Shown here one piece after another: positions 12,601-25,700 of a stretch of DNA of 64,000 nucleotides. Origin of the DNA: Anseranas semipalmata (lineage: Eukaryota > Chordata > Aves > Anseriformes > Anseranatidae); NCBI GenBank assembly GCA_013399115.1, contig VXAA01001113.1, positions 1 through 64,000 of the forward strand, written 5' to 3'. A model generated the notes under the pieces. It was not told where the DNA came from. It was given only the letters and a program-made list of their open reading frames with translations, and ran no database searches. Made by a program: the position numbers and the translations under genes. Each line of letters starts with the position of its first letter. The stretch's first letter is position 1.

Positions 12601-12644
12601 CTGTATCATTTTTAAGACATTGTTATAAATTGTTATAGATTGTC
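6630..12644. other. Non-coding, presumed intron
   Basis: Six kilobases without a recognised gene or clear mobile element. Visible items are a (CCT)n run near 7508..7523 and an A-run near 8862. The stretch 8900..9320 is somewhat richer in G+C and has overlapping open frames on both strands, none with a recognisable domain. Confidence 0.55.
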
Positions 12645-12712
12645 CCCATGGTAGGTCTCGATGATCTTGAAGGTCTTTTCCAACCTGAATGATTCTACAA
12701 TTCTGTGATAAT
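12645..12712 (+). mobile_element. CR1 LINE extreme 3' end
   Basis: Sense CR1 terminus: GATGATCTTGAAGGTCTTTTCCAACCTGAATGATTCTACAATTCTGTG in structure, i.e. the terminal coding-independent region plus two octamer tail units. Only about 65 bp survive. Confidence 0.85.
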
Positions 12713-13134
12713 AATGAAGTAATTTTGGAATATACAAAAAGATGCACTGAAGCATTGGGTCCAAAAGATTTCAGATTTTCTAACCCCTTTCCAGTGGTTA
12801 GAGGTACAGGACAATATGTTTTTACTTAACACCTCTCTGCTGAATAAAACAGGGGTTGGGATGGCCTTGAGGCCACACTGCAGGCTTCAGAGGCGAACAG
12901 AAAGGATTGCATTTTTTGTTTGTTTGTCCCTTTTCTCACCAATCTAGATTTCAAAAGTCAGAATTAAATGTGCTACAATACACACAGCTCAGACTCTGCA
13001 GCCGTGTATTAACAGCACAAAACTAAAGGGAAAATGATTAAAAAAGGATTAAAAATAATCTGTCTGTTGTTGTTTCCCATATTGAGTAATCACAGCTGTG
13101 ACAAGTAAATTGGATTAAAAATGACTTCAGTCCT

Positions 13135-13150
13135 AAAAAAAAAAAAAAAA
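13135..13150. repeat. Poly-A tract (A16)
   Basis: Uninterrupted run of 16 A; no adjacent retroposon recognised. Confidence 0.9.
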
Positions 13151-16100
13151 CTTGAAGAAAAATACAACTTGTTACAAATAGAGTATATCTTTCCCAAACT
13201 CTCAGACATTTACATACTGAGCAGTACCTTTTCAAATACAGAACAACCTTACTAATCCATGCAAACGGACACATCCAAACCCCAGAAAAGCCAGTGAACA
13301 GACACTACATTTATGCATATGCTTTGGTCACATCTTAAAGCTTTAGCGAAGTGAACCATTTATAAAACTAGTCATGAGTGGTCACGGGGAACTAAGGTAT
13401 TGTTGAAATCTGCATTTAATTAAGAAATCATTGATATGTGATTATATTAAATCCTTGGGTCAGAAGATTATCAAAAAGTGCACACAAGAAACTACAGAAA
13501 ATTCACAACTATAATAGATAATGACGCATAGGATACAGATGATAGGGCAGGTGGATCAGAGAGAGGATGTGCTACTGCACCTGCCAAGGACGAAGGTGCT
13601 GGGCTGCAAAAGCTGTGCAATTGTACCTACATAAGGCAAGAGAGTTGGTGAAGAAAGGGAGTAATTTCTGTTAAGCCAATTTATGGGGAGTGAAAAGAGG
13701 CATGAAAAAGCAAACATGAATGCTTGTGGGTACATATGAAAGGACAGAGTCAGCTTTCTGTATTTTATTCAATTTTATTATGTATAATATTCTTTTGAAG
13801 TCAACCCTGTTCTTCATTTCATCCAGGAATTATTCAGAGTTTGTGTTTTCTAGGCATCTTTGCAATTTTACAATCATCTTACACTGTGCCAAGGGTAGTT
13901 TAAAATGTAATATGAGGTTCTTTACTTATGTTATTTATTTTTTCTGGTTGCTCTGAACAGTGTTTTGTTCTTGCTTAGGCAAACTTTGATTTCAGCCAGA
14001 AACTCTATTCTTCCATGAAAACAGGAGGTGATGGGGAAAACAGTGAGCCATTCACACACTCATCATAAATCTCTCTTCTCTCACAATAAACAGTCCATCA
14101 TGTTCCAGCTCCCCCTCACATTGATGATTTTACCACTCTACAAATGCCAGATTTAATGCCTCCTTCATCTCCTACTCCCCTCTTTGTGTCTCCATCCGCT
14201 CCATCATTTATGAATAAAATGCTGCCTCCATCACCATTTATTAAGTTACCACATTTTCTGGATAGGTCCAACAGCTCATACTAATGTTAATAAGACACTG
14301 CCTGTACAGAGAAACCTCAGAGAGGAATATCACATCAGAAACTGCAGAGCCCCTCATGGAAGACTCAGGTGAAGTTTTCTTTCTACGGCAATATTCACAG
14401 ATAAAGTACTTGGACAACCCAGAGCAAAGCACAGAGCTGGTAAGCTTGCCTGCATATACTCATTCTCTTCCCATTTCTTTTTTTGGATGGCTTGGGGAGA
14501 GCAAGCTGCTATATCCTAATGGTATTAGGGTGTATTATACCTACTGAGTCCTGTAAGTACTCCTACTAAGGTGTTAATGAACATGCAAAAGCATCAAATT
14601 TGGCCATGACCCAGCAAAGGCAGTTTCTGGCGAGCTGTTCAGAGCATCCTGTATTAAACGACAGAGGAACCAGCTCTTTGGGCTGCGTCTGTATTTCTGT
14701 TGCTTTTTTCTCTGCCCCTAATCAATGCTGAGCACTCTCTCTGTGCTTTAGAAAAAGTAAGTTAGCCAACAGAGACTTATATCTTCAACTTGACCATTAC
14801 CCCCAAAATCTAGGAAAAAAATCAATTTGGATGCAGCCTAAGACAAAATCCCCCATGTGCCTCAAACCTCTACACAAAAGAAGCACGCTCGCTGCTCCAT
14901 ACAATTACACAGCAATAAATTACTTTGCTCGGGGGTACTTGTCGTTCACCGTGAGTACCGCGAAACACCGAGGGAGGAGATTAGCAAGGCAGGCCACCAA
15001 GGTGCACTTTCCAGTAACACTGCCCATCTGCACAGGAATAATCTCCTTTTGCTGAGCAGGCACAGCAGCTCATGCATAAACCAGATCTTCGCAGCTCTCC
15101 CCATCCTGCAGCCCCCCCCTGAATACAGGCAGGGAAGCAGGTGTGTATCTGGGTTTATGTATATTATTTGGATGGGTAGATTGGTAAAATTGCTCTGACC
15201 GGTCTAGGGAAAATGTACTTTATGCGAAAAAGAGAATCAGGACGACTGCAATAAGAGATGCTCTGGCTTTCTAAGAGCTGCGCAATCACTCTGTAATCTA
15301 GCAGCTGGATTAAGGAATATCTTCACAAGCAAATATAATGTGTGTTGCTTTTAGTGGCATATAAGCATCACTGACAAGCATGAGATTTCTTTTCTCCTCT
15401 TTATCCATCATCTTGCCAGTTGACAAGTGTGAGAAGAGTATTGTGCATACTCATTTCATTTCTAAACAACAAAAAGGGTCAGCAGTCTTAGATGACAGAA
15501 GATTCCAATACTGGTATATTTAATATTGAATGATTTTTACATATTTGAAATGGAAGAAGAGGCATATGACCCTATGACCATGTATCATGGTTATCCACAT
15601 TAAGCAATCTCTGCACTTATTCTCATATATGTCACCTGTATGTTTCAGGACGGAGCAGGAGGAAACCTCCTCAGTAGTGGCAGAAACTATTGCAAGAGGA
15701 ACAGGCACTTTAACAGCTCCATCAGCTGCAAAATTGTGTCCCTTAAACCACAGCTGCTGAAGAGGGATGTAGCTTAATGCAACCCCAAATCCCAAATTTC
15801 TTTCATTTCATCTCCTTCCCAGTGTTAATTCATATGTCAACATGGCCACTCCTTACCTCAACACACAGGACATTTGGAAACACAACACAAAAGGATTATT
15901 ATCTATCGCTAATACAGCATTTTACACAGTTGTGTATGGATGCTTACATACTGTGTATAGACATTATATATATATGCTTATATACACAATTCATATATAG
16001 TTATATGCGCAGAACACAATTTTAGTTAAATGCTAAAATAATGCTTCTTGTTTATACTGCTTGAGCAGAAAGAAACTGAACCCTAGTGGCTTCATAAAAA

Positions 16101-17794
16101 ATAGGATGAAATACAGCAGACATTACCTTGGCTGCAAATAAGACGCACCAAACAGCATATAACTGACACGCACCTGGAGCACTGACTTCTAAGGCAATGG
16201 CCAAAGCTATATGGCTATGACTGGGATTACCGGGTGATGACATCATACATCATCTCCCAAATTCTCCCATCTTGGTGTGCAAGCAAACTTGTATTTGGGA
16301 AGATGATGTGACCCCGGTGTACCCAAAAGCCCATGGCTGCCTATACAGAAGAAATCACGGCAGGAAGAGCTGTGCTATTTGAAAATGTGTGTTTGGCCAT
16401 GGGGTTCTGCTCAGAGTCAATTGTCAAGGCAAAGCTCAGACCTTGGCATTGAGCTGTTTCACATGCCAGCCCTCTACAGTGGCTTGGATACTTGAAAACA
16501 CATGACAAATGTCCTACGTCTTGGCTTCTCTCTTCTCCCTCAGCAACGAGCCACATGACATTTCCCACAAGGCAAAGTGGGGAAAAACACGGTGGTCCTG
16601 AAGCCCATCATCTCCATGAAAGGATCCAGCAAGCCCATCCACTTGGCTTTTGCATCATTAAAGGCCACTGAGACAGTTTGGGCACAAGTGTCCTGACTCA
16701 TCTTGGAGGCTGTACGCCTGTTGCAGGAGCCACAACAGGTGATGTGTGCCTGGTCCGATGCACAAGAGGAGAGCCCAAAGCATTTCCAGTGCTGCGACAC
16801 AACCACTCATCCTGAGAGCAACCTGCAGAGACCAGCTTTCCACTGGGCACATGCATCCTGTTGTCAATCCATTCATCAAGCATTTCACTGTTTAATCAAG
16901 GCCAGGCAGCTCAGGAGGTACGTGTGCAGCTGATGGTTTTTTATTAGAGCATCTTCAAAATATCCTTCTTTTTTATTTCCTTCTGACCCCACTTTCCCTC
17001 CCTCATCTTCCTCCTCTGTGTAGAAAACCGCTATAGCAAGTAAAATGCCACAGGCAGAACTGCTCTCGTTGTAGAAACAGATGCTTTTTTAATTGTCCAT
17101 CTCTCAGGCATAATTGGTTGAACCAAGACGCACATAAAGTAGACTGCAGCACACGTGTCAAGGGAGGGAGCTTTTCTCAGCTGGTGCAAGAGGAAAAAAA
17201 TCTCCCTCTACGAGCCTGAGAAATGCAGTAATTTAGCTGGATCCACTCAAATTCACTTCTCAGTGCCATAATTAGCATGGTCTGGTCCTGTAATGTAGTG
17301 ACCTTTACCCTGTGACCCAGCTTGCTCTCTTTATGGCTTGTTAGCAATGCGGCCACTCAGGCATAGCCAAGAACAAGAAGAGATATTTACAGAGCTATGG
17401 GGTGGCTGCCATCCGCGGTAAGGTAAAAGGCACAGGCATCTACTCACCTACTTAAAACTAACATTTTTTGTCCTATTCCAATTGTATCTACACAGGGGAA
17501 AAAGCATATTCCTTTTTCTGGTCATTTCCTCCTTGCCTGAAACCTTTTTCTCTTGTCATCCCAGTCAGCTCTAGATTTAACCAGGATGCAAAGACCCTGC
17601 GCTCCCAACTGAGTGAAATCATATTCAATAAAGAAGATTAACAGCCAGAATGCTAGTAAAAAGGATAGGGAAAAAAAAAGAGAGAAACATTGTGGGTTCT
17701 TTTTAATTAAACCTGGTTTGCTATTCGACTGAATCTTTCACCCAAGATTGCTTCCCAACTTTTGATTAATTCACTGCAAAACCTTAAAAATTCA

Positions 17795-17860
17795 CAGGGC
17801 TTATTCTGTCCATCTACAAAATGGAGAAATAAAACTAGGAGCTAGATTTTCAGCATCTCA
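17795..17860 (+). repeat. Possible MIR-type SINE scrap
   Basis: TTCTGTCCATCTACAAAATG followed by GAGAAATAAAACT parallels MIR (cctcatctgtaaaatggggataataatact). It is short and diverged. Confidence 0.3.
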
Positions 17861-20800
17861 ACCGAGGCTTTTAAAATGCCTGTTGCTATAGTACTGTGAA
17901 TCTTTTTACAAATGATTCTGAAATATTATCAGCATTTCAAGAGGTAATCACAAAAGAAAAAAAAAATCACTTTTTTTTTTTCCTGTGTCCTTTAAAAGCT
18001 CTAAACCTAGATTTGTAATTGAAGTGCAAACTGACCTTTATAAACTGTACAGCATGGCTAAAATACATTATTCTGCAGGGCTTGGGGGAATTTGCCATGC
18101 TCAGCAATTCAATAATCTTACTTTCTTTCATTTCTGTTCTTCAGACAATGTGACATAGCTGGATTTTGCCTCTACTCCAGCTGTGAATCAAGCAGGAAGG
18201 GTTGAGGGGCTTTATCAACACTATAATCTAAAGCTCCTGTCAACTTGCTGCTGTAACCTGTTTTTTGGCAAATAACTCAGCTGTTTTGCCCACCTTCTCA
18301 AATGTCTCAGCAGCTAACTAACCCATATTAAATCCCATTTGCAATCTGCTAGCTCAGACGGTTAAATGGTCCACGCACAGAAATGATCCATCATCACCAG
18401 TTTAACCCTCTGAGATGGTTTTATCTCTAACCTTGCCATATTATAACACAACTGCAATCATGTGCAGTACCATAAAGCCACAACAAAAATGTCAGGCATC
18501 AGACTTTGTTACTGGGTAATTATATTGAAAAGAAACAAGTGCACTTAGAGCTTCACATGGCAAAAACACTGCAATCCTGCACATAAGCAAGAAGCCCTCA
18601 AAGTATTGATTCTAAACAACAGTTTTAACGTTGCCCAACCCACATCAGCACTGTTCTGTGCCATACAACCCCAACTTCTCCTGCTTCAGCTCAGTTTGCA
18701 CTGTTGTTTGCAGAGCAAAACTGCTTCTGCTCTCATCTCCGTCCTTCCACTCATGATGGTTCGCCTGAGCAGGAAACACCACCTCACCTCTCCCCATCCC
18801 GCAGCACCATTTGTGGTGATTAAACTTTTGGCAACCTGCCTCGACCCTTTCCTTTTACATCTTTACTTAACCATCCAAATCAGCTTCCCCTGAAAGTCCT
18901 GCATAAAGCCATGCTCAAAAAGGCATCTAAAAGTGGTGGTACAAGCTTACCCGACAGCACTGATCAGCTACATGCTATTTTTGGCCACGTCCAGGATTTT
19001 TCATTTTGCACCTCTTAGGGGTCAGCACCAGAAGAAAAAGCTGCTGCTCCTTCTTTTCATTTTTAACAAAATAAATGTATTTTTTAACACAATAAACAAA
19101 AAGAGTGTTAGACCAGGCTTTGACACACAGGGTTAACATTTCTTGCAGCTCGAGAAAGAAAAGAAACACAGCTGAAACAAAAGCCTTACTGAATGCTCTA
19201 TCTTTTGTGCAAGTTTGCTCTCTTTGTCTGCACCTTTCCTAAGGTGGTTGTTGCCATGGGACCAAGTGCACAGCGCTCCTGGTACTCAAACACTGAAACT
19301 TTATTAACTGCGTACTGTTGTGCAGTGGAGAGGGTCACGTGTACAGTTTTAACCTTCTGGACTTATTTACTGTATTGCTATTAACAAAATAACTCTTAAA
19401 TTCCTCCCCTGCTAGTTTAACCCCTACGGATGTGTGCCGGGGAACTAGGATTTTTTTCCTTCGTTGTCGTAAATCCAGAAGGAAGATTCCCGTTGTGTGA
19501 CACTGCAATCTAGGAAAGAGGCATGACATTACTTATTCATTATTCTGCAAGACTGAGTGCATGAAGATCACAGGACGCGAAGAGGCAAGCTCTTCATGTA
19601 CAAATTGCATCTGTGTTTTGTGAACACTGGGAGAGAGCATATAAGGAGACGGTGATATAAAATGTTCTGGTAAACACATATAATCCCTCTGAGGTTTGAC
19701 TTTCTTCAACATAAAACACACATTTGTCAAACACTTGGCCTTCAGCATGGTTAGTCAAGATGAGGGTGTAGACCTGCAGCTGATCACAAGCATTTTCTGG
19801 AATAAATCTGCTATGGCACATGGCAAATTCCCCAAACTGTAACATTACCAACAACCAGTCAATGCTACACTAAAATTATCATTTCTTTAAGGCAGCCTCA
19901 GCTTCTCTGTTCTTTTCTTTGTAGTTTTATCTGACATTATTCACTTCTCTCCCTCCAAAACATTTTCCCAAAGAGCATCCTCACCTGGCTTACCTAGTTC
20001 TACTTCAAACAAGTTAGAGCAGGGGGATTAAAACCAATAACCCAACGGGAACTCCTCCGTCTCACATTACCGCTCTGTGGAAGTGTTACTTGCCGAAAAC
20101 CATCTTCTTACTCAGTTAAAACATCTCTCGTCCGCACAAATTGCCCAAAGACCTGGTTAACCCCTGGTGGTGCCTCCTGGAGTGGGAAGACGAGCGTCTC
20201 TGCACAGAAGGTTTATGATGGCCCTGAGTGAGCACGGTGCCGAAGGACTCATCCGTCTGAGCACTGTGGCGAAGAAATGAAGTGGTATAAGCAATCCAGA
20301 GTGACTTCTCCAGCAAGAAAAGGCTCGTCAGGCCCTTTTAGTCTTCTCTAAGATTGGGCTCTATTTTTCATTTTTTCCCCAAAGCCAGCAAACATTCCTG
20401 AGGATGCTAATTGCTTCATCAGATAGCCTCCAGAAGCACAACTGAAAGATCAGCCGAAGCCACGGATCACAACAAACGTCATCCTCGCTGACAGGATCAC
20501 CGCTCCTGGCTTTACAGCTAGCACAAGACTTGGGGAATAAATGAGACCTTACACAAAGCCAATAGAAGTATTTCACTAAACATTAGCATGTTTGGATTAC
20601 TGTGCCAGACCCCTGAAGGCCTCTGCGGCAATCTGGATGCTCAGCCCTAACAATGGCACACTCCGTGCCTGCATACATGAATTATTAAACAAACTTCATC
20701 CCACAGGTCCCTCCAGTCAATCAATATGAGCTGCACTCCTGAACGTGTAACTATAGACATAAAAACTTACTGTAAACATGCAGCTGTCCTCACTCTCCGC

Positions 20801-21871
20801 CTCAGGATTCTTATTTTGGTCTCCGAAAGTTTACAAAACTCACGCTAACAAATCCAGAGGCAAGTCACTCCAACCAGGATCTCATGTCATAAGATAAACT
20901 TTCTGCCTGTGGATATTTCAATGCAAATAACAAATTATTTGCCCTCTGCAGGCTGTGCAGAAGGAAAACTTGTCTGTCTCTAACTCTGTGGGAGGAAAGA
21001 GGCAAAATATTTTACGTTGGGTTGGGCTTTTTTGGTGGTGGTGAGGGGATGGATTTCACACTGCTGACTCAAAATGCCAGTATTTAATCTATTCAAATGC
21101 CACATTTCATTTCTAATATGAGAATATCAAACAAAGCAAAAAAAAAAAAAAGAAGAAATATTTTGGCTAATAATAGGAGGGGAGATTGAATATTTTTCAT
21201 TCATTAAGCTCAGAAAGGCTTCTTCAAAATTAGCAGAAGTACTGCTATTATCATGGTGGACTAAGTGCTGAAAAAAGAGGGACAGTTTTATTCTATTTAT
21301 TTATTCCTTCTGCTGTCACCCACAAACACAAAAAAAAAACATCAGTGTGAATTCAGCATTTTCCAGATAAGCATCTTAGAATAAATTTATAAAAAGACCA
21401 AGCATGACAGTATTTTTACACACAGCAATATCCAGCTACACTCCTGCTAGTGTCAAATTTTCTTGCTCCAAATACAGCACTTGCTTGAGGATGCACTTGG
21501 CTTCCAAAATGGGGGTGCACACTTTTCTCCTTGGGCACCAAATCAGAAGGGGTGTTTTTAGGGTGGGGAGAAAGGTGATTTTTACAACATCTAGTCACTG
21601 GCAGGATACAACAGACAGCTCTCCATTTACCAAGATCTATGATCTGAACAGTATGAAGACCCCGGGGGGTTCCTGCAGACCTTATTTCCTTGAGTGTGCA
21701 CGGACCCGTGCTCACAGTGTGGTAACCAATTTCTCCTGTTCATCAACTCCCAGAAGATCTTACATCCCTGGTCTTCAGCCAACTGGACCTAAAGCTGAAG
21801 GGCAATTCTGCAAACTGGGTGTGGCAACAAGACACGTGGAAAGGCTGGGGCTCCCGTGCAACCCAGTTTTT

Positions 21872-22935
21872 ACAGAAACATAAAATGGCTGAGGTTGGAA
21901 GGGACCTCTGGGTCCCTCTGGTCCAACCCCTGCTCAAGCAGGGCCACCTACAGCAGGGTGCCCACCACCATGTCCAAGCAGCTTTTGAAGATCTCCAAGG
22001 AGGGAGACTCCACAATGTCTCTGGCAGCCTGTGCCAGTGCTCCCTCAGCCACACACTAACGAAGTGCTGACTAATGTTTAGATGGAACCTCCTGTGTTCC
22101 AGGGTGTGCCCATTGCCTCTTGCCCTGCCACTGGGCACCACTGAACAGAGCCTGGATCCATCCTCATTGCATCCTCCCCTCAGGTATTTATGGACATTGA
22201 TGAGATCCTCCCCTGAGCCTCCTCTTCTCCAGGCTAAGCAGTCCCAGCCATAAGCCCCTCCTCACAGCAGAGCTGCTCCAGGCCCTTGATCATCTCGGTG
22301 GCCTTCCACTGGACTCTCTCCAGTATGTCCAGGTCTCTCTTGTACTGGGCGGCCCAGAACTGGACATAGCACTCCAAGTGCGGCCTCACTAATGCTGACT
22401 AGAGGGGAAGGATCACATCTCTTGACCTGTCAGCGATACTTGTCTAACACTGTCAAGAATACCATTAGCAGCAAGGGCACACTGCTGGCTCATGTGCAGC
22501 TTGGTGTCCATTTCTGCAGAGCTGTTTTCCATCTGCATGGCCCCCAGCACGTCCTGGTGCCTGGGGCTGTTCCTCCCCAGGTGTAGGACTTCTTGAACTT
22601 CATGAGATTTCTGTCAGCCCACCTCTCCAGCCTGCCCAGGTCCCTCAGGATGGCAGCACAGCCCTCTGGCGAGTCAGCCACTCTTCCCAGTTTCATGCCA
22701 TCCACAAATTTACTGACGGTGCGCTCCACCCCATTGTCCAGATGGTTAATTAAGATGTTAAACAAGACTGGGCCCAGTATTAACCCCTGGGGTACTCTGC
22801 TCGTTACTGGCCTCCAACTGGACTTGCACCACTGACCGCGACCCTCTGGGTCCTGCCACTCAGCCAGTTTCACCTGCGGAGGCACCAGCAGCGACCAGGC
22901 TCCCATGGTCTTGTGCCAATGCCTCACCATGACAC
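21872..22935 (-). mobile_element. CR1 LINE, 1.06 kb, antisense, partial ORF2
   Basis: The longest CR1 copy here. Its 3' end lies at the left (complement of the AGGTCCCTTCCAACCTCAGCC terminus near 21895) and its truncated 5' end near 22935. The minus-strand frame at 22490..22930 retains reverse-transcriptase segments: VTSRVPQG, ILGPVLFNILIN, the catalytic-box region SKFVDGMKLG and WADRNLMKF. In active CR1 elements the box reads FADDTKLG; here the second aspartate is glycine, so the enzyme would be dead. The downstream ORF2 part is broken by further changes. It is integrated opposite to nothing in particular and co-directional with TSNARE1. Confidence 0.95.
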
Positions 22936-25685
22936 CAAGGGGAGATCAAAAATTGCAAGCCAAGACATGAGACAGCATGAAAAAGCAACATGACAAGCAG
23001 CAGCAGTAGGAGACCTTCAAGATCAGAGGTCTGGTTATCCCCTACATGCTGTCGCTCCCTATTCCCATGCTTGCATCTCCTGGAGCACTCCCTGCTTGCC
23101 ACAGATAACTAATCCTTGCTCCATCACTTCATGGCCTAAAATTCACAGCCTATTTCCAAAGGCTGATATCTTGACGTGGGAAGATATTGCTTTGGCCAGG
23201 ATTTCTGGCCATCTCAGACCTCTGGCAAGGGCAATTTGAGAGGAAAACACTGAAAAGGAAAACTTTTCTCTGACAGATTGATTTGTAGTGACCATTAGGA
23301 ACTGTTCAGGCATGTGAAGGAGCTCTCTAAGCAGGGAAGGTGGTCAAAAGCAGATGAATTTATCATCATTGGAGAGTTCTGCAGTTCATCACCAGCTTTT
23401 GCAGTTTATCACAGAGATGTCATATATCTGGAGCTCTGGGATTCTTAAGGGTGAGATCTGTCACATAAATACAATTACTAATACAGCAAGTGTATTATAC
23501 AGTTAAATGCAAATTTTGCAATCTGGCAACCCATTTCTACTGCCAAACCTAGAAGGTTTTTCATGTCAGAAATTGATGCCAACAGCGATAAATGGAGGAT
23601 AGATAAAGTTAATCCGACTGCTTTGAGTTGAACAGGGAAGGTATTACTTTGAAGGGTTTAACATATTAACGGAATCAAAACGACATTTCAAAATATTTAT
23701 GGAAATCTTTTTTTTTAAGCTTATACAAGCAGAATAACAAAACCATATAAAATATTATTAAATCCTACCCTTAATTAAACATGCTGACACTTAAAAGCTT
23801 CTGTCTGATTTACTTTAAAAAATCTTCTTTCAGTAAATTATGACTTTAAGATATCTTTCTGCTCTAAATGAATCTGCATTCCACAGGAATTAAAACCTTC
23901 TTAACAGAACCCCCTTTTTTTTTTTAATCTTTTATTTTTTTAAGCTGTACCTCCAACTTATCAAACATAATGGTAAGATGGGAAAAGGAAAAGGAAACAA
24001 TAAGCATAAATGATAAAATGAACTCAGAAACAAACCTCTACTGTTTTAAGACAATTCAGAAAAGCCGAGGGGTGTGGATTCATCTGCCTCCCCAGCAGGC
24101 TGGTGAGGATCCTACCCATGAGGACAACGTTCAGCCTCCCTGGAGCACACACAGAGAAAGCTGGGCATGTCCAAAGGGCATTTCAGTCCAGCTGAGGTAC
24201 AAACGATCCCACAGCTCCCCAGAAAAGCCAGGGTTACTCCGCTTCTTACTGTAATACCAGTCAGGTGGGATGAATCTGAATTTTCTTAATCAGTCACCTG
24301 GAAGGTGAATTAGCAGTGGTGATTCTCCCATTTATTCCAGGGGGACATCTACTGTCACTTGAGATGTCCTAGGGTGCCACCAGGCCCACAGCTGTTATTT
24401 CAGAAGTGAATGAACAGCAAGTCCCGTGCTAAACCTGCCAGTCCCACACGTGTGTCTCAGACACCCTGGAGCACCTCAGTAGCCTCAAGCCACCAACCTT
24501 CTGGGATGACCTGAAGCTTGACAGATGCCATTGGCCAAGCCCACATAGACACCTACCTGCAGGTGCCTTGTCCATAATGAAGGGGACATGAAGGTGTCAA
24601 GCAACAGCCACGGTTGAGTCTTGACACCATAGGCTTAATGACCACATCCTGAATGCCAAAATGCTTCAAAAGCGCTTCTACAAATCCAGCAAAATGCCAC
24701 TGAATGAGCTTGAGTGGACTGAAGTGCTCATTACCGTTCTTTAATTAATTCTTGTTGTTCAGACAGGCTTCAGGCTGGCACACAGGGACTTCTCTTCCCG
24801 AGAGCACCCCAAATGGGGCACCCTGCATGCATCACACAGGCAGAGTTTCCTCATAGGCATCGCTTGATTTTACGAATGCGTGATGGCGAGATAAACTGAT
24901 GAAGTGATTTTATTCACCCCTAGAAATTCTCCCAGTGATGTGGCAAACTTACTGGGGAATGGAGAGGAAGATGGAATTCCTTCTAATCCCACCAAAGAAT
25001 ATGGCAAACCATATATGAATTCTGGCATAATTTGCATTCCCAGGGAAAAGAGGTGCCTCCTGAGGTTACTGTTTGGCCAAAAGGCAGTATCAGTCAGCTA
25101 TCCAAAGGCTGCATTTTTGCCCCTTTCAGGACCATTGCCTTTGTCTCACCCCTGAGCAGCTCAGATCCCAAACTGAGCTTCCCGTTTGGAAGCTTCCCGT
25201 TTGAAACTCCTTTGCAGTACTGCACCGCAATCAGTTCTGCTGCATAGCCCTAATAAAATCATTAAAGTATTATACTTCAAAAAGCATGCACTTTGTCAGT
25301 GTTCTGCAGACAGGGATTGCTTCGTGGGTATACATTCACTAATACTGCTTAGATGTGACATTCAGGCTGTGGCCATAGGAATTTTCTTCAACAGGATTCA
25401 AATGCAGGAGGATCTGTGTCCTTGTGGGTTCTCCGATTGCGATCTTGTAGTGTCAGGATGTCTGATTTTTCCAGGGGAGTGGGAGGGATTTATAACAGAG
25501 AGCACTGACTATTGCCATATCACATCTACAAGAATAGGAGGCTTATTTTCATGCACTGTACAGATGTAGAGCTGAGTCCTCTCTCAGCTGCAGAAAAACA
25601 TATCTACATATTTCTATAATCTGCAAATTGAAAAAAAAAAAAACAAAGTCAATCAGGGAAGGGAGGTGGAAGCCAAAATTTGTTG

Positions 25686-25700
25686 TTTTTTTTTTTTTTT
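25686..25700. repeat. Poly-T tract (T15), near an A13 run
   Basis: T15 at 25686..25700; an A13 run lies 43 bases upstream at 25631..25643. The pair could form a weak stem. Confidence 0.85.

Larger units (their letters stand above)
12713..21871. other. Non-coding, presumed intron
   Basis: Nine kilobases with no gene recognised. It contains homopolymer runs (A16 at 13135..13150, A14 at 21138..21151), an AT-rich tatata block near 15965, a possible MIR scrap at 17795..17860 and a cluster of nuclear-receptor-like half-sites at 17299..17318. Minus-strand open frames at 15520..15795 and about 16870..17100 were examined and do not fit TSNARE1. Confidence 0.5.

Noticed and set aside
15636..15756. 121-nt open stretch on the minus strand with good acceptor (cctcttcag) and donor (CAG|gtgaca)
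   Set aside because: Its open frame needs phase 0, while the TSNARE1 exon at 29368 leaves two bases; in the required frame it hits TAG. The peptide is not recognised.
16870..17100. Minus-strand open frame with a Glu-rich patch after ttttctacacag
   Set aside because: Does not match the SNARE motif or anchor of TSNARE1; no ATG at a sensible place; ends in an ordinary stop.
21404..21883. 159-codon plus-strand open frame
   Set aside because: No recognisable domain, and its end overlaps the antisense tail of a CR1 element.
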